Source of the DNA: Macrolepiota albuminosa
Taxonomy: Eukaryota > Basidiomycota > Agaricomycetes > Agaricales > Agaricaceae
Reading direction: 5' to 3'
DNA: 64,000 nucleotides
Assembly: GCA_027475525.1 (NCBI GenBank)
Contig: JAMWFC010000130.1
Span: 558,001 to 622,000 of the forward strand
Part shown: positions 1 through 12,823 of the stretch, piece after piece
How positions within the stretch are numbered: the first letter of the stretch is position 1
How the letters are laid out: each line of letters begins with the position of its first letter
The notes under the pieces: generated by a model
The model's input: the letters and a program-made list of their open reading frames with translations, nothing else
Databases searched by the model: none
What the model was told of the DNA's origin: nothing
Position numbers and translations under genes: made by a program

Positions 1-2
1 TG

Positions 3-128
3 GTAGGAACACGCGGAGACACAGCCACGCTTGACATTCTCAATCTGATCACACTTGATCTCCGACGCTCAAACAAAGAATACCTCCGGCGGCTTGCAGC
101 GGCCTCTGGCTTACGCGAGATCTTTTGA
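3..128 (+). CDS. 3' end of an unrecognised gene (partial)
   Basis: An open frame enters from the left window edge and ends at TGA 126-128, giving 41 residues. It is rich in Leu, Arg and Asp (LDILNLITLDLRRSNKEYL) and looks like the amphipathic C-terminus of a host protein, not a retrotransposon. No family is recognised. It ends about 350 bases before the Copia element. Confidence 0.4.
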   Translation, partial: VGTRGDTATLDILNLITLDLRRSNKEYLRRLAAASGLREIF

Positions 129-479
129 ATTATTGACATTGTTGAGATGAGATCGACTTGTAAAGGATCTTTCAAACGTGTCTCCTTTGCCGAAAGAACG
201 GGGCGCGTATTATTTCTGAGGCAGAGACTCTATGTTCTGGGTTGCTAGAAAGAGTGAGTGGTTGGATTCCAAACTTTCTTTTTTCTTTCAACTTGTACAT
301 ATGCCGAAATTTATCTGTATCAGTTCTCCACCTGAGCGTGGTCCTGCCTGCTCTTTGGTCGACGTAAACGCGGGTTCCGAGGCTAAGGAGCGTTTTCGGA
401 GGCCTCTGCGTGGTCAGCGCTTTTCAGACCGCCGAGTTCAGGGCCGTTTCCGGTTCAGTGCCAGTGTTTGGCAGATGCT
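129..479. other. Non-coding stretch before the Copia insertion
   Basis: No supported gene. A 91-codon open frame at 232-507 runs into the Copia LTR, and in the empty site (joined at GAGCA) it stops after a few codons, so it is probably chance. The stretch may be 3' UTR of the upstream gene. Confidence 0.4.
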
Positions 480-484
480 GAGCA

Positions 485-885
485 TGTTAGAACCTATGTC
501 ACACTAGTATCTGATACAAGAATGTAACCACCTCAGTTCAATGTGCGTAATTGACTATATTCATGTCGTACCTGATACAAGAATGTAACTATTGGTATGT
601 CATGAGTAAGATATAGAAGTGGCAGGAATGGAACTCACCCTCAGTTCAATGTGCGTAATTGACTGAGGGTGTGGAATGGGGGAGTGTCTTATTTAAGTAG
701 ATACGGGACAAAGGGAGCTTTGTCCCTAGCATGACGGTGGCCAGACAGCGGCCAGACAGTGAGTGTGATGGGGACAAAGAAAGCTTTGTCCCTAGTGCAT
801 GGTTGAGTGGTGTGTGATGTTGGAGAGTGTGATTCAATCGAGGGTCGAGGATGTGTCGTCATTTGTGGGCGTGTGGGCGCTAACA
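485..885 (-). repeat. 3' LTR of the Copia element
   Basis: 401 bp, TG...CA ends, matching 16551-16948 with a few differences and small indels. It contains two 22-bp palindromes with 9-bp arms (GGGACAAAG/CTTTGTCCC at 705-726 and 771-792) and a third inverted repeat (CCCTCAGT/ACTGAGGG, about 635-667). It also has a duplicated segment (TTCAATGTGCGTAATTGACT). Confidence 0.92.
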
Positions 886-936
886 CTCCTCCTCAGCTGA
901 GACCTCGCATCGTTGTTAGCTCCTCCTCGAGTGGAA

Positions 937-2485
937 TCATGGGCCTGGAAGTAGACCCAGAAGCATCCATAGCCGAGTGAATATGGGTGCTGCCAGGGCT
1001 TTAGTGAAAAGATTGGCGATGTTGTACTTGGTGTTTATGTATCGCATGCAAACTTCATTCGATTGAACGCGCTCACATAAGAAGTGGTACTTAATGTCGA
1101 CGTGTTTCATGTGAGCGTGCAGTGTTGGGTCTTCAGATAAGTTTGTCGTGGCATTATTGTCACACAGGATTGGCATGGGTCTTGCAGTGACTTCTTTGTG
1201 ATCTATGGCATTGAATAGTGCTTGCAGCCATATACATTCTTGCGTGCTCTCGAACGCGGCCATGTATTCGGCCTCACAAGATGATGCGGCAACTGTCTTC
1301 TGTTTTTGAGCAGCCCAGGACACTATCCCTGACCCCAAGCTCCATGCATAGCCTCCAACGCTACATCTGGTGTCAACGCAGTTGGCCCAATCGGAGTCTG
1401 TGAAGCCAACAAGATTGACCGGACCAGTTTCGGATTTCCCTCCTAATGTGAGCTTTAAGTCACGTGTGCCCTTGAGGTACCGTACCAGTTGTATGGCAGC
1501 TGTCCAATGGACTCCGGTGTAGTTCTCGACGAACTGTGTGAGCTGCCTGACCGCATATGCTATGTCCAGGTGGGTAGATATAGCAAGGTATAGTAGGCAT
1601 CCCACGAGTGAGCAATACGGTGTCTTCTGGATGGTGCTGAGCTCCTCCTGTGATAGGGAAGCTCTGTCAATTTTCTGGAGCTTGAGGCCTGGGTCCATGG
1701 GGAGAGACAGTGGCGTAGCTGATTTCTGACCAAACTGCGAGATGATTTTGTTGATTAGAGATGTCTGGGATAGGCAAACGAGTGAGTGTTCTTGATCCCA
1801 TTCAACAGCGATTTCAACGACAAATCTCGGCATGCCCAAGTTGGATATCGACCAGACAGTTTGCATCTGGTCCTTGAGTCTGTCATTCTCAGATTTGCAG
1901 CTTGCTATCACCAGGAAGTCATCAACATGGAGTGTGGCTATTGTCGTGCCATGGTTGGTTTTACGATAGTAGATACACGACTCACATGCCAGGCGTGTGA
2001 AACCCCACAAAATCATGTTGTCGTTTACGTTATAGTTCCAGATGCGGCCTGCCTGTTTTATGCCGTACAGGCCACGTAGTAAGCACCACACCCATCTTTC
2101 TTTCCCAGTTTCTTCGAAACCCTCAGGTTGCTGCATGTACTGGATCTCGTCTTCGGGCAGTAGTCCATAGAGGAACGCAGTTTTGACGTCCACCTGTGTG
2201 GCGTCCCAGCCCTTTGCAGCTGCTAAGTGGAGAAGAATTTGCCATGATTCCATTTGTGCTGTGGTGCAAGGTCGTCTTAGTGTAGTCTTTGCCAAAAACT
2301 TGCTTGTATCCCTTGAAGACTAACCGGACCTTAAAGCGTACTGCCTTCCCATTTTTGTCCCGCTTGATTTTGAAGATTGGATGCCCCTTCCTGACTTTGT
2401 GTCCCTCTGGTACATCCTCACGTGGAATTAATTTGTAAACGCCCATGTCTTTGAGGGATTTAAGTTTGTCTCTGTAAGCGTCTTC
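937..2485 (-). pseudogene. Copia pol, reverse transcriptase-RNase H half
   Basis: Encodes the C-terminal half of the Copia polyprotein. Motifs in order: RT entry (QVDVKTAFLYG), the catalytic box as HVDDFL near 1920 (usually YVDD), then RNase H with GFTDSDWA, SCEAEYMA and LCDNNATT, and the terminal KHVDIKYHFLCERV. The frame shifts once near 2265-2295: the part upstream (RLVFKGYKQVFGKDY) and the part downstream (MESWQILLHLAAAKGWDA) lie in different frames. The N-terminal end is cut by Gypsy-1 at 2485 and continues at 13220. Nonfunctional as it stands. Confidence 0.88.
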
Positions 2486-2719
2486 TGTAACGAAGTTACG
2501 AAGTTTAGAGAGCTTAGTGTGCACACACGACACTGAATCAGACCAGACCGGTCTATTGACAATGTAGTATACACAAAAGTAAGCTGCTTTGTAAGCAGCT
2601 GGTAAAACTATTTATAATAATGTAAACTAATATTATATTATAATAAATATAATATAATATAAACTACTCTACAGTAAGTAAAGCTATGTGGCCAACGCCA
2701 CATAGCGGACTACGCTACA
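2486..2719 (-). repeat. 3' LTR of Gypsy-1
   Basis: 234 bp with TGTA...TACA ends, the same as 12981-13214. The middle is very AT-rich (runs of TAATATAATATA). The left edge abuts TSD copy TCTTC. Confidence 0.93.
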
Positions 2720-2748
2720 CACCCCCCAATCAGACCGAGCTACGGTCT
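2720..2748 (-). promoter_or_regulatory. Hairpin plus polypurine tract of Gypsy-1
   Basis: On the minus strand, a hairpin (AGACCG, loop TAGCT, CGGTCT; plus 2732-2748) is followed by ATTGGGGGGTG directly against the 3' LTR. This is the expected place of the plus-strand primer. The same hairpin-tract pair occurs in Gypsy-2 at 62340-62369. Confidence 0.6.
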
Positions 2749-2764
2749 TGAGATAATACGACGG

Positions 2765-5249
2765 TCATGCCGTCAGTAAGTCAGGGACGGGGGCAATGGG
2801 GGAGTCCCCAGGCTCCCAAAATGGATCGGCAGTTGCGTCGTCCATGTCGTAGTCAAGGAGTTCATCCTCAGGTGTGGGCACGTAGGAAGTGTCCGAAGGC
2901 CCTGCTACTGGCAGGGAATCGTCATAGTCCCGGAGGGGGGACAGTGTGAGGTTGGGGTCGATGGTTGACCCCGGGGCAGATGGTTGGGGATCAGGAAGAT
3001 CCCCAGTGTTGGACGGGTACTGGCGTGTCCAGATCTCGCAGGCATGAATGTCTTGCCCGATGAGGAGGTACATCCCCTTGGTGAGCGCCTCGTTGTAAGC
3101 ATGACGACTGTTCTGCTGCTGGAGCATCAGGCGTTGGCGATCGCCAATGGTGGCCTCGCACCACCCATCCCACTGAGCAATGGACTGGGGTGTACCGTAG
3201 TGGTTGAGACGTTGTAGCCTCTCGTCGTTGATAGCGGCCGCCTCGTTGTAGAGCCGGCTGTCGCTGAAGAATAAATGGGCCAAGTAGGTGACCCCATAAG
3301 TATACGCATGGTCAGCCCAGCTGACCGGAATTTGATTATGAAGAAGGACGTGTAACGCATCCGAAGTGGTGAACACGGAAGCTGACACTTCCGGGATGTC
3401 CACAGCCCGAGCCTCGAAGTTAGGGTTGTCGGCGTGGAGGGGCACAAAGATTTGCCCCGTGGCTGCCTCGTACTCAGCCACGGCCTCTTTATAGAGGCCT
3501 GGCCGGGCGAATACGTAGGCCAGGTACTTGTGTACCGTGGTCTTGGAGGCACGGCTGGCGCTGAGGGCGCATACAAGAGTGCCATCCGCTTGAATTTGTT
3601 GAGCAATAGATAGCCCAACTGACGCTGACAAATCGGCGTAAACTGGTTGTTAACCAGTAGATGAAGCCTGCGGACTTCTCGAGGACTGCGGAGAAACCCA
3701 CGAGGTGCCACTTGGTACACCTTACTGTTGTGGGGCGTCACCGCAGCGTTGCCCTCTTTGTCAGTCTCGAAGGACCTGGCTGCGCGGGCTTCTTGCCTGA
3801 CGAAGATGGTATTGGTCACTGGCGACCAATAGAATTGGGGAGCTAACCCCGCGCCAAAGAATGAGTTTTGGTGCTCAATAGTGTGATCACGATAGATCAC
3901 AACACCGAGTGCATCAGGGATGCGCCCAGTTTGGTCCTCGAGGAGGGCAGCTCCTTGCTTGGCGCTATCCTGCGCCTGATGTTCCATCTTGGCCCGTTGA
4001 TTGCTGTTGTGCCGTTCGCGCGCCATACGTTGTGCTGCCGTCTCGTGCGGCACAGGGGATTCCATACGAGCCTCTTCAGGCTCCTCATACCAATTGTCGT
4101 CGGAGGGCGGGGATGGCAGCCTCTCCGGCTCTGACTTCTCAGACCGTGGGTCCATTGCCCACACACACCGTGGGAGTCGGGCTGGTGGGCCCTCTACCAG
4201 TATAGCGGGTAAAAAGGGGATGTTAGCCCCTGGGGCCCCTTTCGGGGCATCCTCGGGGAAGTGCACGTTGACGTAGGCGCGCCCTTCCGGTTGCTTACCC
4301 CGACAATCCTTTCGGGGTTGTGAGGCCTTGGCCTCAATGGGGCGTGTGCTCATGCCCCTGGAACTCTGCTCCCCAGAGTACGTGGTGGACACCACGGATA
4401 CTGGTCGCGAAGACGCGACCTCAGACATGCCACTGGCAAGGCGCTGGATAAGCCAGGGGGCGGCTGGAGCAGGGACATCTTCATAGGGAAGGATGTCCCG
4501 TCCTAGGCCGGCCTCCCGGCTGGGGGCAGCAACGCTCGACTTAATCGAGCGGGAGGGCGCGTCCTCCACTCCTTGCCGACGCGCCCTTTTGCTGGAGTCG
4601 GTGTCCCGACTTGGGGGTGTAGTCTGCCGCTTACGAGCGGCCGATAGGGCAAGGAGATCCGTTTTGCGCTGAGCGTGCATATGATCCATGTCGTCCATCA
4701 TCCGGCAGATGAGGATGACTGCCTCCGCATCACGGAGGAATGATGACTCTGCACACCACCCATCCCAGGGTAGTGCACCGGGGCGGTAAACTGGGGCAAA
4801 GGATGTGCATCCATAGCCCCTCTCGCCATAGCGGGGGCAAACTGCCCCCATCCTGGCGCTGCTTGGGGGCTGACTAGCCCCCCGTAGGCCTGTTGCTGGG
4901 ATTGGCCCTCGGTGTGATGTGGCGCATAAGCGCCCAGTAATAGTTGTTGGGGCTGATAGCCGCCCACAGGTGCGTTCTGAGGCATGAAGTTGCCCTGCAT
5001 GGTTTGAAGTGGTGGATAGCCACTGATCACCGGCTGCTGCAGCAGGTAGCCCGCCGCTGGTGGTTGCTGCTGCTGTGGGAAGCCCACAGCTTGTTGCGAT
5101 TGTTCCCACTGGGGCACATTTTGGGCGAGCGGGGGAGCCATCTGCCCTCCCCCTTCAGCTGACGGTAAGACCGATGGCGTACTCTCAAACGGCTGCTGCT
5201 GTAGCTGCTGCTGCTGCTGTTCACTCAGGTCCACGGGCATGTTGTCCAT
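2765..5249 (-). pseudogene. Gypsy-1 third ORF, unknown function (broken)
   Basis: Lies between pol and the 3' LTR. It starts at ATG 5247-5249 with a Gln/Pro-rich N-terminus (poly-Gln near 5210). It shifts frame near 4750 and again near 3600. The C-terminal part (2765-3631) matches the Gypsy-2 third ORF in PGLYxEAxAxY, ALxVLLHNxIP and ADHAYTYGV, then YGTPxxIxQWDGW. Compared with Gypsy-2 a middle segment of roughly 100 residues is missing near 3600. No known domain, membrane segment or signal peptide is seen. Conservation between two elements says it was a real protein; its role is unknown. Confidence 0.75.
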
Positions 5250-5254
5250 GGTTG

Positions 5255-5407
5255 GGGAAAAAAGCGAAAAAGAAATTTCGCCTTTTAAGATGTGTTTCAG
5301 CCACAGCTGCTGACCAACTCAGCCAAGCCGCGGGAAAAAAGCGAAAAAGAAATTTCGCCTTTTAAGATGTGTTTCAGCCACAGCTGCTGACCAACTCAGC
5401 CAAGCCG
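5255..5407. repeat. 77-bp-period tandem duplication 1
   Basis: 5255-5330 recurs at 5332-5407 (76 identical bases plus one odd base, period 77). Lies between pol and the third ORF of Gypsy-1. See the finding on 77-bp duplications. Confidence 0.92.
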
Positions 5408-5428
5408 TGATCAGCACTGCCGATCAAA

Positions 5429-8400
5429 TTAAGCACCGGCATGCTTACTTAATTGATGTGGGTGCTTAATGCCCTTCAACTCCAAATAATGGTCAAGTGC
5501 TGCCAACTTGGAGCAATGGGAGTGTGGCTCCCATGTTGTGTTCCCCAGGGACCAACGTACTTCAAACTCGAGCGTGTTACGCTCAGTCCACCGGTGCCCA
5601 ATTATGCACCCGACAAACCATTCGTCATCGTCTCAAGCCCCAAAATCATAGGGGCCCAGCGTTGCCCTGTTAGGGAATAGCGCATCGTCAGATGCGCTGT
5701 AAGGTCGCAACAGCGACACATGAAACTTAGGAACGATGCGTTGTTCCTGTAATGCCAGAGGCAGCTCCAACATGTAGTTGGAGGTACTTGGCTCTGCGTC
5801 TAGAACGCGGTATGGGCCTACCCATTTCAGGCAGAGTTTACTCGCTCGTCCCTTTGGGAGCCTCAGATTACGTGTTGATAGGTATACCAACGCTCCTACT
5901 GCTATTGGCGGGTCTGCTCGCCTACGGTGATTGGTGTTTTTCACCTAAAAGACTCGTGCCTCTATGATGGCGTCATGCGCCGCCGCGATGTTCTCCAGGG
6001 CCTGCCTGGCGAACTCGACAACTCCGCGGTGAGCCACTGTATCAGCACGAACTTCGTGCAGCATGGAGGGCAAGTACCCTCTGTTGAGTTCAAAAGGCGC
6101 ATACCCTGTGGTGTCCGAGATACTTGCGTTAATCGCAAACTCAGTGAGTGGACACCAGTCCACCCAGTCCCGTTGGTCAGGGCGAACAACTGCCCTCAGA
6201 ATCTGACCTATACTGCGGTTAGCCCGCTCTGTCTGCCCATCCGTTTGAGGATGGAAGGACGTTGACATGAGGAGTCGCGCTCCTAGCAGTTTGTGGAGTT
6301 CCCTCCACCATTGAGACGTGAACTTTGAGTCACGGTCGCTCACAATGGTGCTAGGCAGCCCATGCAGCCTAACGATCTCCCTCAGGTAGATCCATGACAG
6401 CTCCTTAGCCGTCAACGTAGTTTGCACCGGTATGAGGTGCACCATGCTCATCATGCGGCATATGACCACCCAGAGGTAATCGAACCCTCTGGACTCAGGA
6501 AAGGGACCCACAAAGTCCATTCCAATCGAATCCCAAGGTTTCACCAGCACAGGTAGCTGGTGTAGCTTCCCGGGAGGGGATCCAGGGGGCAACTTTGCCC
6601 TCTGACATGCTGCGCATGAGGCGCAAAACTTAGTCACTTCCTGGGCCATACATGGCCACCAATACCATCTTTGGATGTAGCCCAACGTCCGGGCGGCACC
6701 AAAGTGCCCCACCAGTGCATGGGCCTGGTCCAAGACCCGCGTAACAATGGTTCATGTATGAGGGAGGCAGACCACTGCCACCCCTTGACGGTTCTCCGTC
6801 GTGATCAGTCCACCAGGCTCATGCCTGAACTGAGGATGGTCATCAGGATTGGCAATTATCTCAGCGAAGAGAGAATCATCGCCATAGTCCCGCACCACTT
6901 CCTTCCGGAAGTCGTCATTGACCAGGTTAGGAGGCTGGGATGAAGGCAATTCGCCTTCGAGCATCTCCGCAAGCGTAACGGATATATCGTGGCGCTCGTG
7001 CTCCCCAGTGGACGCTGGGTCCACGGCTTCATGCTCCTTGAGCAACTGGGCGGCCACGTCCCGCTCTTCACGCTGCTCCCTGAGGCGAGTGCTTCACCTT
7101 CGTTCATTGTCACGCATAGCGCGTACTTCCAGGACATGCTCCCTGAGCTCCTGGTATCAGTGGAGAGGTAAATCCTCTCCATCAGGGTCTATGCGGCAGT
7201 CTGCCTGCACATACTCATGAGGCTCGTGAGCCTCCCCAACTACATCACTCTCAAAGTAGCGCGACAAGCAGTCTGCCACTTTGTTGAGTTCACCTTTAAC
7301 ATAGGTGATGTCGAACTGGTATCTCGACATGTAGTCTATCCACCGTCGCTGACACGGCGACAAGTTCACCTGAGTTTTAAAGAACTCAAGGGCCTTGTGG
7401 TCCGTTATGATGTGGATGGGGTATCCCATCAGCTTATCCTCCCACTTGAGGAGGGCCTCGAGTATGGCAAGAGTCTCCAGCTCGTGCACCGCATAGTTTT
7501 GCTGGGCCGTCGTGAACTTCTTTGACATGAACCCTGCTGGGCGGCACGTCTGCCAGCTGCTTCCCTGGCCGTACATGGCGCCGACGCCTGTCTTGAACGC
7601 GTCGCAAATGAGCCATATCGGCTCGTCCCATCTAGGGTCAATTGGTTGAATCACCGGAGTCTTCGTACAGATCCGTTTGACCATCTCGAAGCACTGCTGG
7701 TGCAACGGCCTCCAATTGAATGGTAACCCATTCTGTGTCATGGCCATAAGTGGCCCAGTATAGGCTGTAACATCGGGCAAGAAGCTCGATATGTAATTGA
7801 CAAGACCAACGAACCGTTGGATGTCATTGTAGTTTCGGGGCGTTCGCCACTCCCGAATGCGATCGAGCTTGTCCTGATCGGGGTGGATACCCTGTTCATC
7901 AATGACATGCCCTAGGCAGTCTATACTCTGAGCGTAGAGCTCACATTTCTTCCACTTCAAGTACAACTTGTACTTGTGCAGTCGTTCGAATACGACTCTG
8001 AGGTGCTGCTCATGCTCCTCCATAGTTTCCACTTCAAGTACAACTTGTACTTGTGCAGTCGTTCGAATACGACTCTGAGGTGCTGCTCATGCTCCTCCAT
8101 AGAGTCCGAGTAGATGAATATGTCATCTAGGTAGACATGCATAAAACGTCCTATTACGTCTCGGAAGATAGAGGTCATTAGCCTCTGGAAAGTTGCTGGA
8201 GCATTACAGTCTCCAATCTGCATTATATTGCTCGTGAACGTGCCCATGATCGATGCAAATACGGTCTTGGGTACGTCCTCGGTGCGAATGCGCACCTGCT
8301 CGTAAGCGTCAGTAAGGTCAATCTTCGAGCGATACTTCGCCCGAGCCACGTCTTCCCAGATCACCTCTTGATCTGGTAAAGGAGTTACATCCTTTATGGT

Positions 8401-9408
8401 ATTGTCATTGCGCTGACGCGCATCAAGAGCTGTTCGAAGGGTTCCATCCTTCTTCGGGATGCACAATAATGGTGCAGCTTGAGCGGTGGTGCATGGGGAC
8501 CACCATTGAGCATTCAAATAGCAATTAGTCTTATCGCGTAGTTGCTCCTGGAGGGCGCGCGGACAGCGCGGCAAGTGATACTTATACTGCTTGCTCTCGT
8601 CTATGAGATTAATCTCATGGTTCACCTCCCGCCATGGCGGCAGCTCCTCCTTGGTCCCGTTGACCATGTCGGCAAATTCTTCTTGCCATTGCTGACGCAA
8701 CCGAGGAATATCTTCCTCACTAAGGCTTGTTGCCTTCTGCTTCCCCTTCATACGCACCAGGGGAAGTACTTCCACGGTCTCTGAGGGTGGCCGAGGCGGT
8801 GGTGCATACTGCTCGTGCATTGTGAGCACCCGATTGACACTGTCATCAGGTATATGTAGTCTCAGCGGAGCACCCGCTGCCGCTGCCTTATAGGCCACGA
8901 GGCTTTTCCCCTCACGTACAAGTGAGTACGCTACAGACACCTCGTCCGAGGCTGGCTGGCGATACGCTGGGTTGACGGTCATCCGTCTCTGGTGCGCATT
9001 TCGTGCACACGTGGCTGCCACCAGCTCGTTCCACTCTTGCAGCATTCGGGGGTCGTATGCCCAGTCGTACTCTGGCAGGGGGGCTGGTCGCTCCTATAGG
9101 GACTGTGTGTCCCCCTCTCCTGAGGCTTCCGCCTCTCGGATGCTGTCTCTCAAGTCTTCCAACTTGACTCGTGAGGACGTAGGTGGACATACATCCACTG
9201 AGTCCTCCTGTTGTCTCGCCTTTCGATGGCGCTTGTCTGGAGGCTTTGCGCCTCAAACATCAGGAGCGATTATTTGCTCGTTGCTCCTCTTGGAGGCTTG
9301 ATACTCCTCCTCACTCATCATTACCACGTTGTGGTCTGCGCTCAGTCCAGGCATAGCCTGCACTTCTTCCTCCACATCCTCCACAGCCGGCACTCTGCAC
9401 CGGCCCAG
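5429..9408 (-). pseudogene. Gypsy-1 pol: RT, RNase H, integrase, chromodomain
   Basis: In frame with the gag-protease gene, after the TGA at 9409-9411. Order: linker, RT (LLCIPKKDGTLRTALDAR near 8470; YLDDIFIYSD near 8120), RNase H (LICDAFKTGVGAMYGQ near 7600; TDHKALEFF near 7400), integrase zinc finger (HALVGHFG, CASCAACQRAK) and core (GMDFVGPF, SDRDSKFTS, FHPQTDGQTERAN). The end is a chromodomain (WFVGCIIGHRW ... LEFEVRWS, about 5460-5625). The frame break at 7950-8102 is the 77-bp duplication. True damage: TGA near 7157, 7088, 6752 and 5633 and TAG near 5945, judged against the intact Gypsy-2 pol. The chromodomain suggests targeting to modified histones. Confidence 0.9.
7950..8102. repeat. 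77-bp-period tandem duplication 2
   Basis: 7950-8025 recurs at 8027-8102 (76 identical bases plus one odd base, period 77). It splits the RT gene into two overlapping frames. Confidence 0.95.
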
Positions 9409-9411
9409 TCA
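9406..9411 (-). promoter_or_regulatory. Candidate UGA readthrough site, Gypsy-1
   Basis: The gag-protease frame ends at TGA (plus 9409-9411), followed by CTG, and pol continues in the same frame. Gypsy-2 has the same layout with TGA CTAG (54837). Same position and frame in two elements suggests regulated readthrough rather than a chance stop. Confidence 0.5.
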
Positions 9412-10597
9412 TGGAGAGTCCTTGCGTTTCTCCGTAGTGCGATGACGTCGCAGACAATTATCAGTGTCGTCTGCTGTAGCTCGCTTGGCTGGGATCACTT
9501 TCCCATTCACTAGCACCTGAGAATGGTCAAAGTCTAATATGACTTTGTTACGCCGCATGAATGGTGTTCCCAGTATCATGTCGTAGTGATCGAAGTTCGC
9601 TACATCCATGTATTCACGGCTACGTGAGCCCAGCATTTGGACATTCACATTTGTCTCATACTGCACCATGGCTCGGCTCCCTACGGCGCCCAGCTGTAAC
9701 GCCAATGGCGTATCCAACTCCTGTACGGATATTCCATACACATGGGCAAACTGGGGCGTTATGCCCGATGTAGTACTCCCAGAGTCCCATAGGGTCCATG
9801 CCTTGTGGCCATCTACGTCCACATACAAGACCAGGCACTCCTTGTCTGCTTGTTTCAGTGTAGGGCACTGCAAAGTGCCCTCTGCACGATGAAGAGTCAC
9901 CTTCTTCATCCGAACCACGTTATTCCGTTCGGGATCATTTGTGGACGGCCAGTCCATCATCGCCGCTAGGCACTCGGAGTCGCTGTCGCGACTGTAGTAC
10001 TTGTTGTCGTAGACGTCGTCATATACATCGACTGTGACGTACTCCTCCCCCTCCATGACCACACTCTCGGGCTCGGCGCCCGATGCCGCCTCTGGGGGCT
10101 CCTGGTCATTTGTGGGGTGCTCTGCCTCAGACTCGGCAGATACGTCTCCGTCACTCCCACTTGCAGCTGCAGTATGTGCAGCTCGAAGGTGGGTGCGGGG
10201 TGTATACCCCTTCCTTGGGGCTCCTGGCTTTGCGGGGCAGTTGGTAGCGTAGTGGCCTGGTTGGCCACATGCGAAACAAGTCCCCGTCTGACCTGGTGGG
10301 TTGGCCGGTTTGAAGTCCGGCCTTGGTTTAGGACGTTCTCTGTCTGGCGCTCGATCTGGGCGTGGGCGGCTCCGCCCTCAGTTCGCAGCAGGGGTTCTGC
10401 GTACAACAAACCGCATGTTGCGGTCACGGTCCAAATCGGTCTTTTTGGCCAGGAAGGTCCCCACATGCTGACCCCGTGAGGGTGTCCCACCAGGCGGTAG
10501 TCGCCTGGGTCCCCCTTTGTGTCCACTCCGATGTTTGTAGTGGTTAGCAGTCTTCAGAGACTGCTCATACCGGATGGCATATGCCACAAATTCTTCC

Positions 10598-10751
10598 ACA
10601 TCGTTGACTTCTGGGGACAATCCGTCCTCACATATCAAATAGCGGCGCATGTCCGCTGGAATGCCATCCAAGAAACATCGTTGACTTCTGGGGACAATCC
10701 GTCCTCACATATCAAATAGCGGCGCATGTCCGCTGGAATGCCATCCAAGAA
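10598..10751. repeat. 77-bp-period tandem duplication 3
   Basis: 10598-10674 repeated exactly at 10675-10751, inside the gag domain of Gypsy-1. It repeats the DGIPADMRRYL segment and shifts the frame. Confidence 0.96.
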
Positions 10752-12669
10752 CGTTTTGAGCATTGTATACCCGTCCGGGTATACTGCCATGTTCTGGGCA
10801 TGGTCATTAAGGGTATCATAGAACCCTTGTACTCTCAACTTCTCGGTGTACTTGGTGGACTGGAAGTCCCGCCTTGCATCCTGGAGCATTGAGGGGTGTA
10901 CGAATCGATCGTACAGTCCTGTAAGGACTCCTTTGAACGTCCAGTCATATTGGACACAGTTGACGTGCAGTACTGCCCGTCGAAACCATCCCATGGCCTC
11001 TCTGGCCAAGAACTCAGGAAGAACAAAGATTCGTTCTCGTTCCATACGGTCGCCTCCGTATAAGCACATGGCAAGATGGGTGCATACATCCATCGCCCAA
11101 TCTTCCAGGTCGCTGAACTTGGACACGCCCGTATAGGCGCGAATGTGTCTACTGTCTGCTTTATGCAGCTTCACTCCATCCAGTAACCGTAAGGTTATGC
11201 CCAGGGCATCATTGACTACTCGATGCAGGCGATTGTGCATAGCTTCACAATGCATTCGAATGGCCTCCCGCTGACCCGGGGATCTAGTCGCCAAATCAGT
11301 GGCATGGGGAAGTGACTTCCCCCATCCACCTTGCGGAGGACGTCCCGAGCCTCCTCGACTGTGGGCATAATTGCCCTTGTCTCGAGGAATCGACCTAGGG
11401 CCGTCATCCCGGCCGTTACCAGGGACATCACGTCTCGTGGCGCCATCTCGATCATGATCGTTGCGCCGCCCTGGAACTGGAGAAGCTTGATTCTCCTGAC
11501 CCTGCATGACAAATTGACGACGCATCTTGTCAATAGGCTTAGTGCCCTCGAATATGATGCCTTGATCGTCGATAAGGGACTGTCCCTTAGTCCTGAGGTC
11601 GCCATTGCACATACGTTGATACACGACTCTGTCGCTCAACGTTTCGGCCATGGGCACGCGCGGCATCATAGATGCCTCGCTCTCCACCTTGAGCACGGTA
11701 CTATCGTGCCCATCCGGACCTGACATATCTGTCCCATGGTCGTGGTTACACATGTGTGGGGGCTCCTCACGCCACCCTTGTCCTGCTGGAGTATAAAAAG
11801 TACTCACCGGTCTTACTTTGGGCACTTCTTGCACCCATGCTAGTGCCTCCACTAGCTCGATTCTGACGTCTTGATTGCGTCGTGCCGAGCATTCCTCGGT
11901 CGTGTGGCTCCAGGGGGTTGAGACCCCCAATTGCTGTGTGGCCTTCCGCTGCACATACAGCTCCATCGTGAGCACTCTCACCATTAAATCAGTATATTTT
12001 GTACTGAATACATTGGGCACTTCGTGCCCTTGTCGCCTAAGTGCTACTATATGGGCTGACGCGTAGCGCTCAAGTCGTGCTTAGGTGGTGTATTTCATTA
12101 CCTCTGGGTGCAAGTCCCAGAACACCCGCAAGCGCACGGTGTACGCGGTTTTCAGCTGCTGCTCCTCTGCTCCGGCGTCATCGTCACTTGATGACTCCAT
12201 CACCTCCTCTGGATGCTCCACAACCTCCGGAGCTTCCTCCACTGCTGGTGTGCACGGGAATCGGTTTTCCACGTGGGATACTTCAGGCCTTGCAGCCTCC
12301 TCCAGTACCTCCTCTATGCGGGCTTCTGCTATTCTAAAAGGCATTGAGCCTGCGGTGAACTGCCTGGTCCCGCTACTCCGGCTCGCAGGGAGGGCTCTCC
12401 CAGTCCATACTGACGACTCAGCGTCTCCTGGGGCGCCATAGGGGCCGTTGACTGTCAGCCGTCCTCCGGGGGTCCTTTGGAAGCCAATCAGCTAGACCGT
12501 CGCAGTTCTCCTGGCAGCTGCGTAACTGGGGGCGTTAATCCCCCGGGCATCTTGTCCTGGAGGCGTTGTGGACCGTCCTGCTGTGAGCTTTCAGCTCTCC
12601 GGGCCTCGCTCTCATTTCCGGCCAGGTCAGTACTCTGACCTCGGTCTCGAGCCTTGGGTCTTACCTGAC

Positions 12670-12823
12670 CCGCATTGGACGCTGACGCGTCCTGGGTGTC
12701 TGCTGGGTCTCCCTGTAGGTCGTGGGCATTTCGCCCGCCGTCAGTGCCGCATTGGACGCTGACGCGTCCTGGGTGTCTGCTGGGTCTCCCTGTAGGTCGT
12801 GGGCATTTCGCCCGCCGTCAGTG
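12670..12823. repeat. 77-bp-period tandem duplication 4
   Basis: 12670-12746 repeated exactly at 12747-12823 in the N-terminal gag region of Gypsy-1. Confidence 0.96.

Noticed and set aside
232..507. 91-codon frame next to the Copia element
   Set aside because: Its end lies in the LTR, and in the empty site it stops at once. No homology is recognised.
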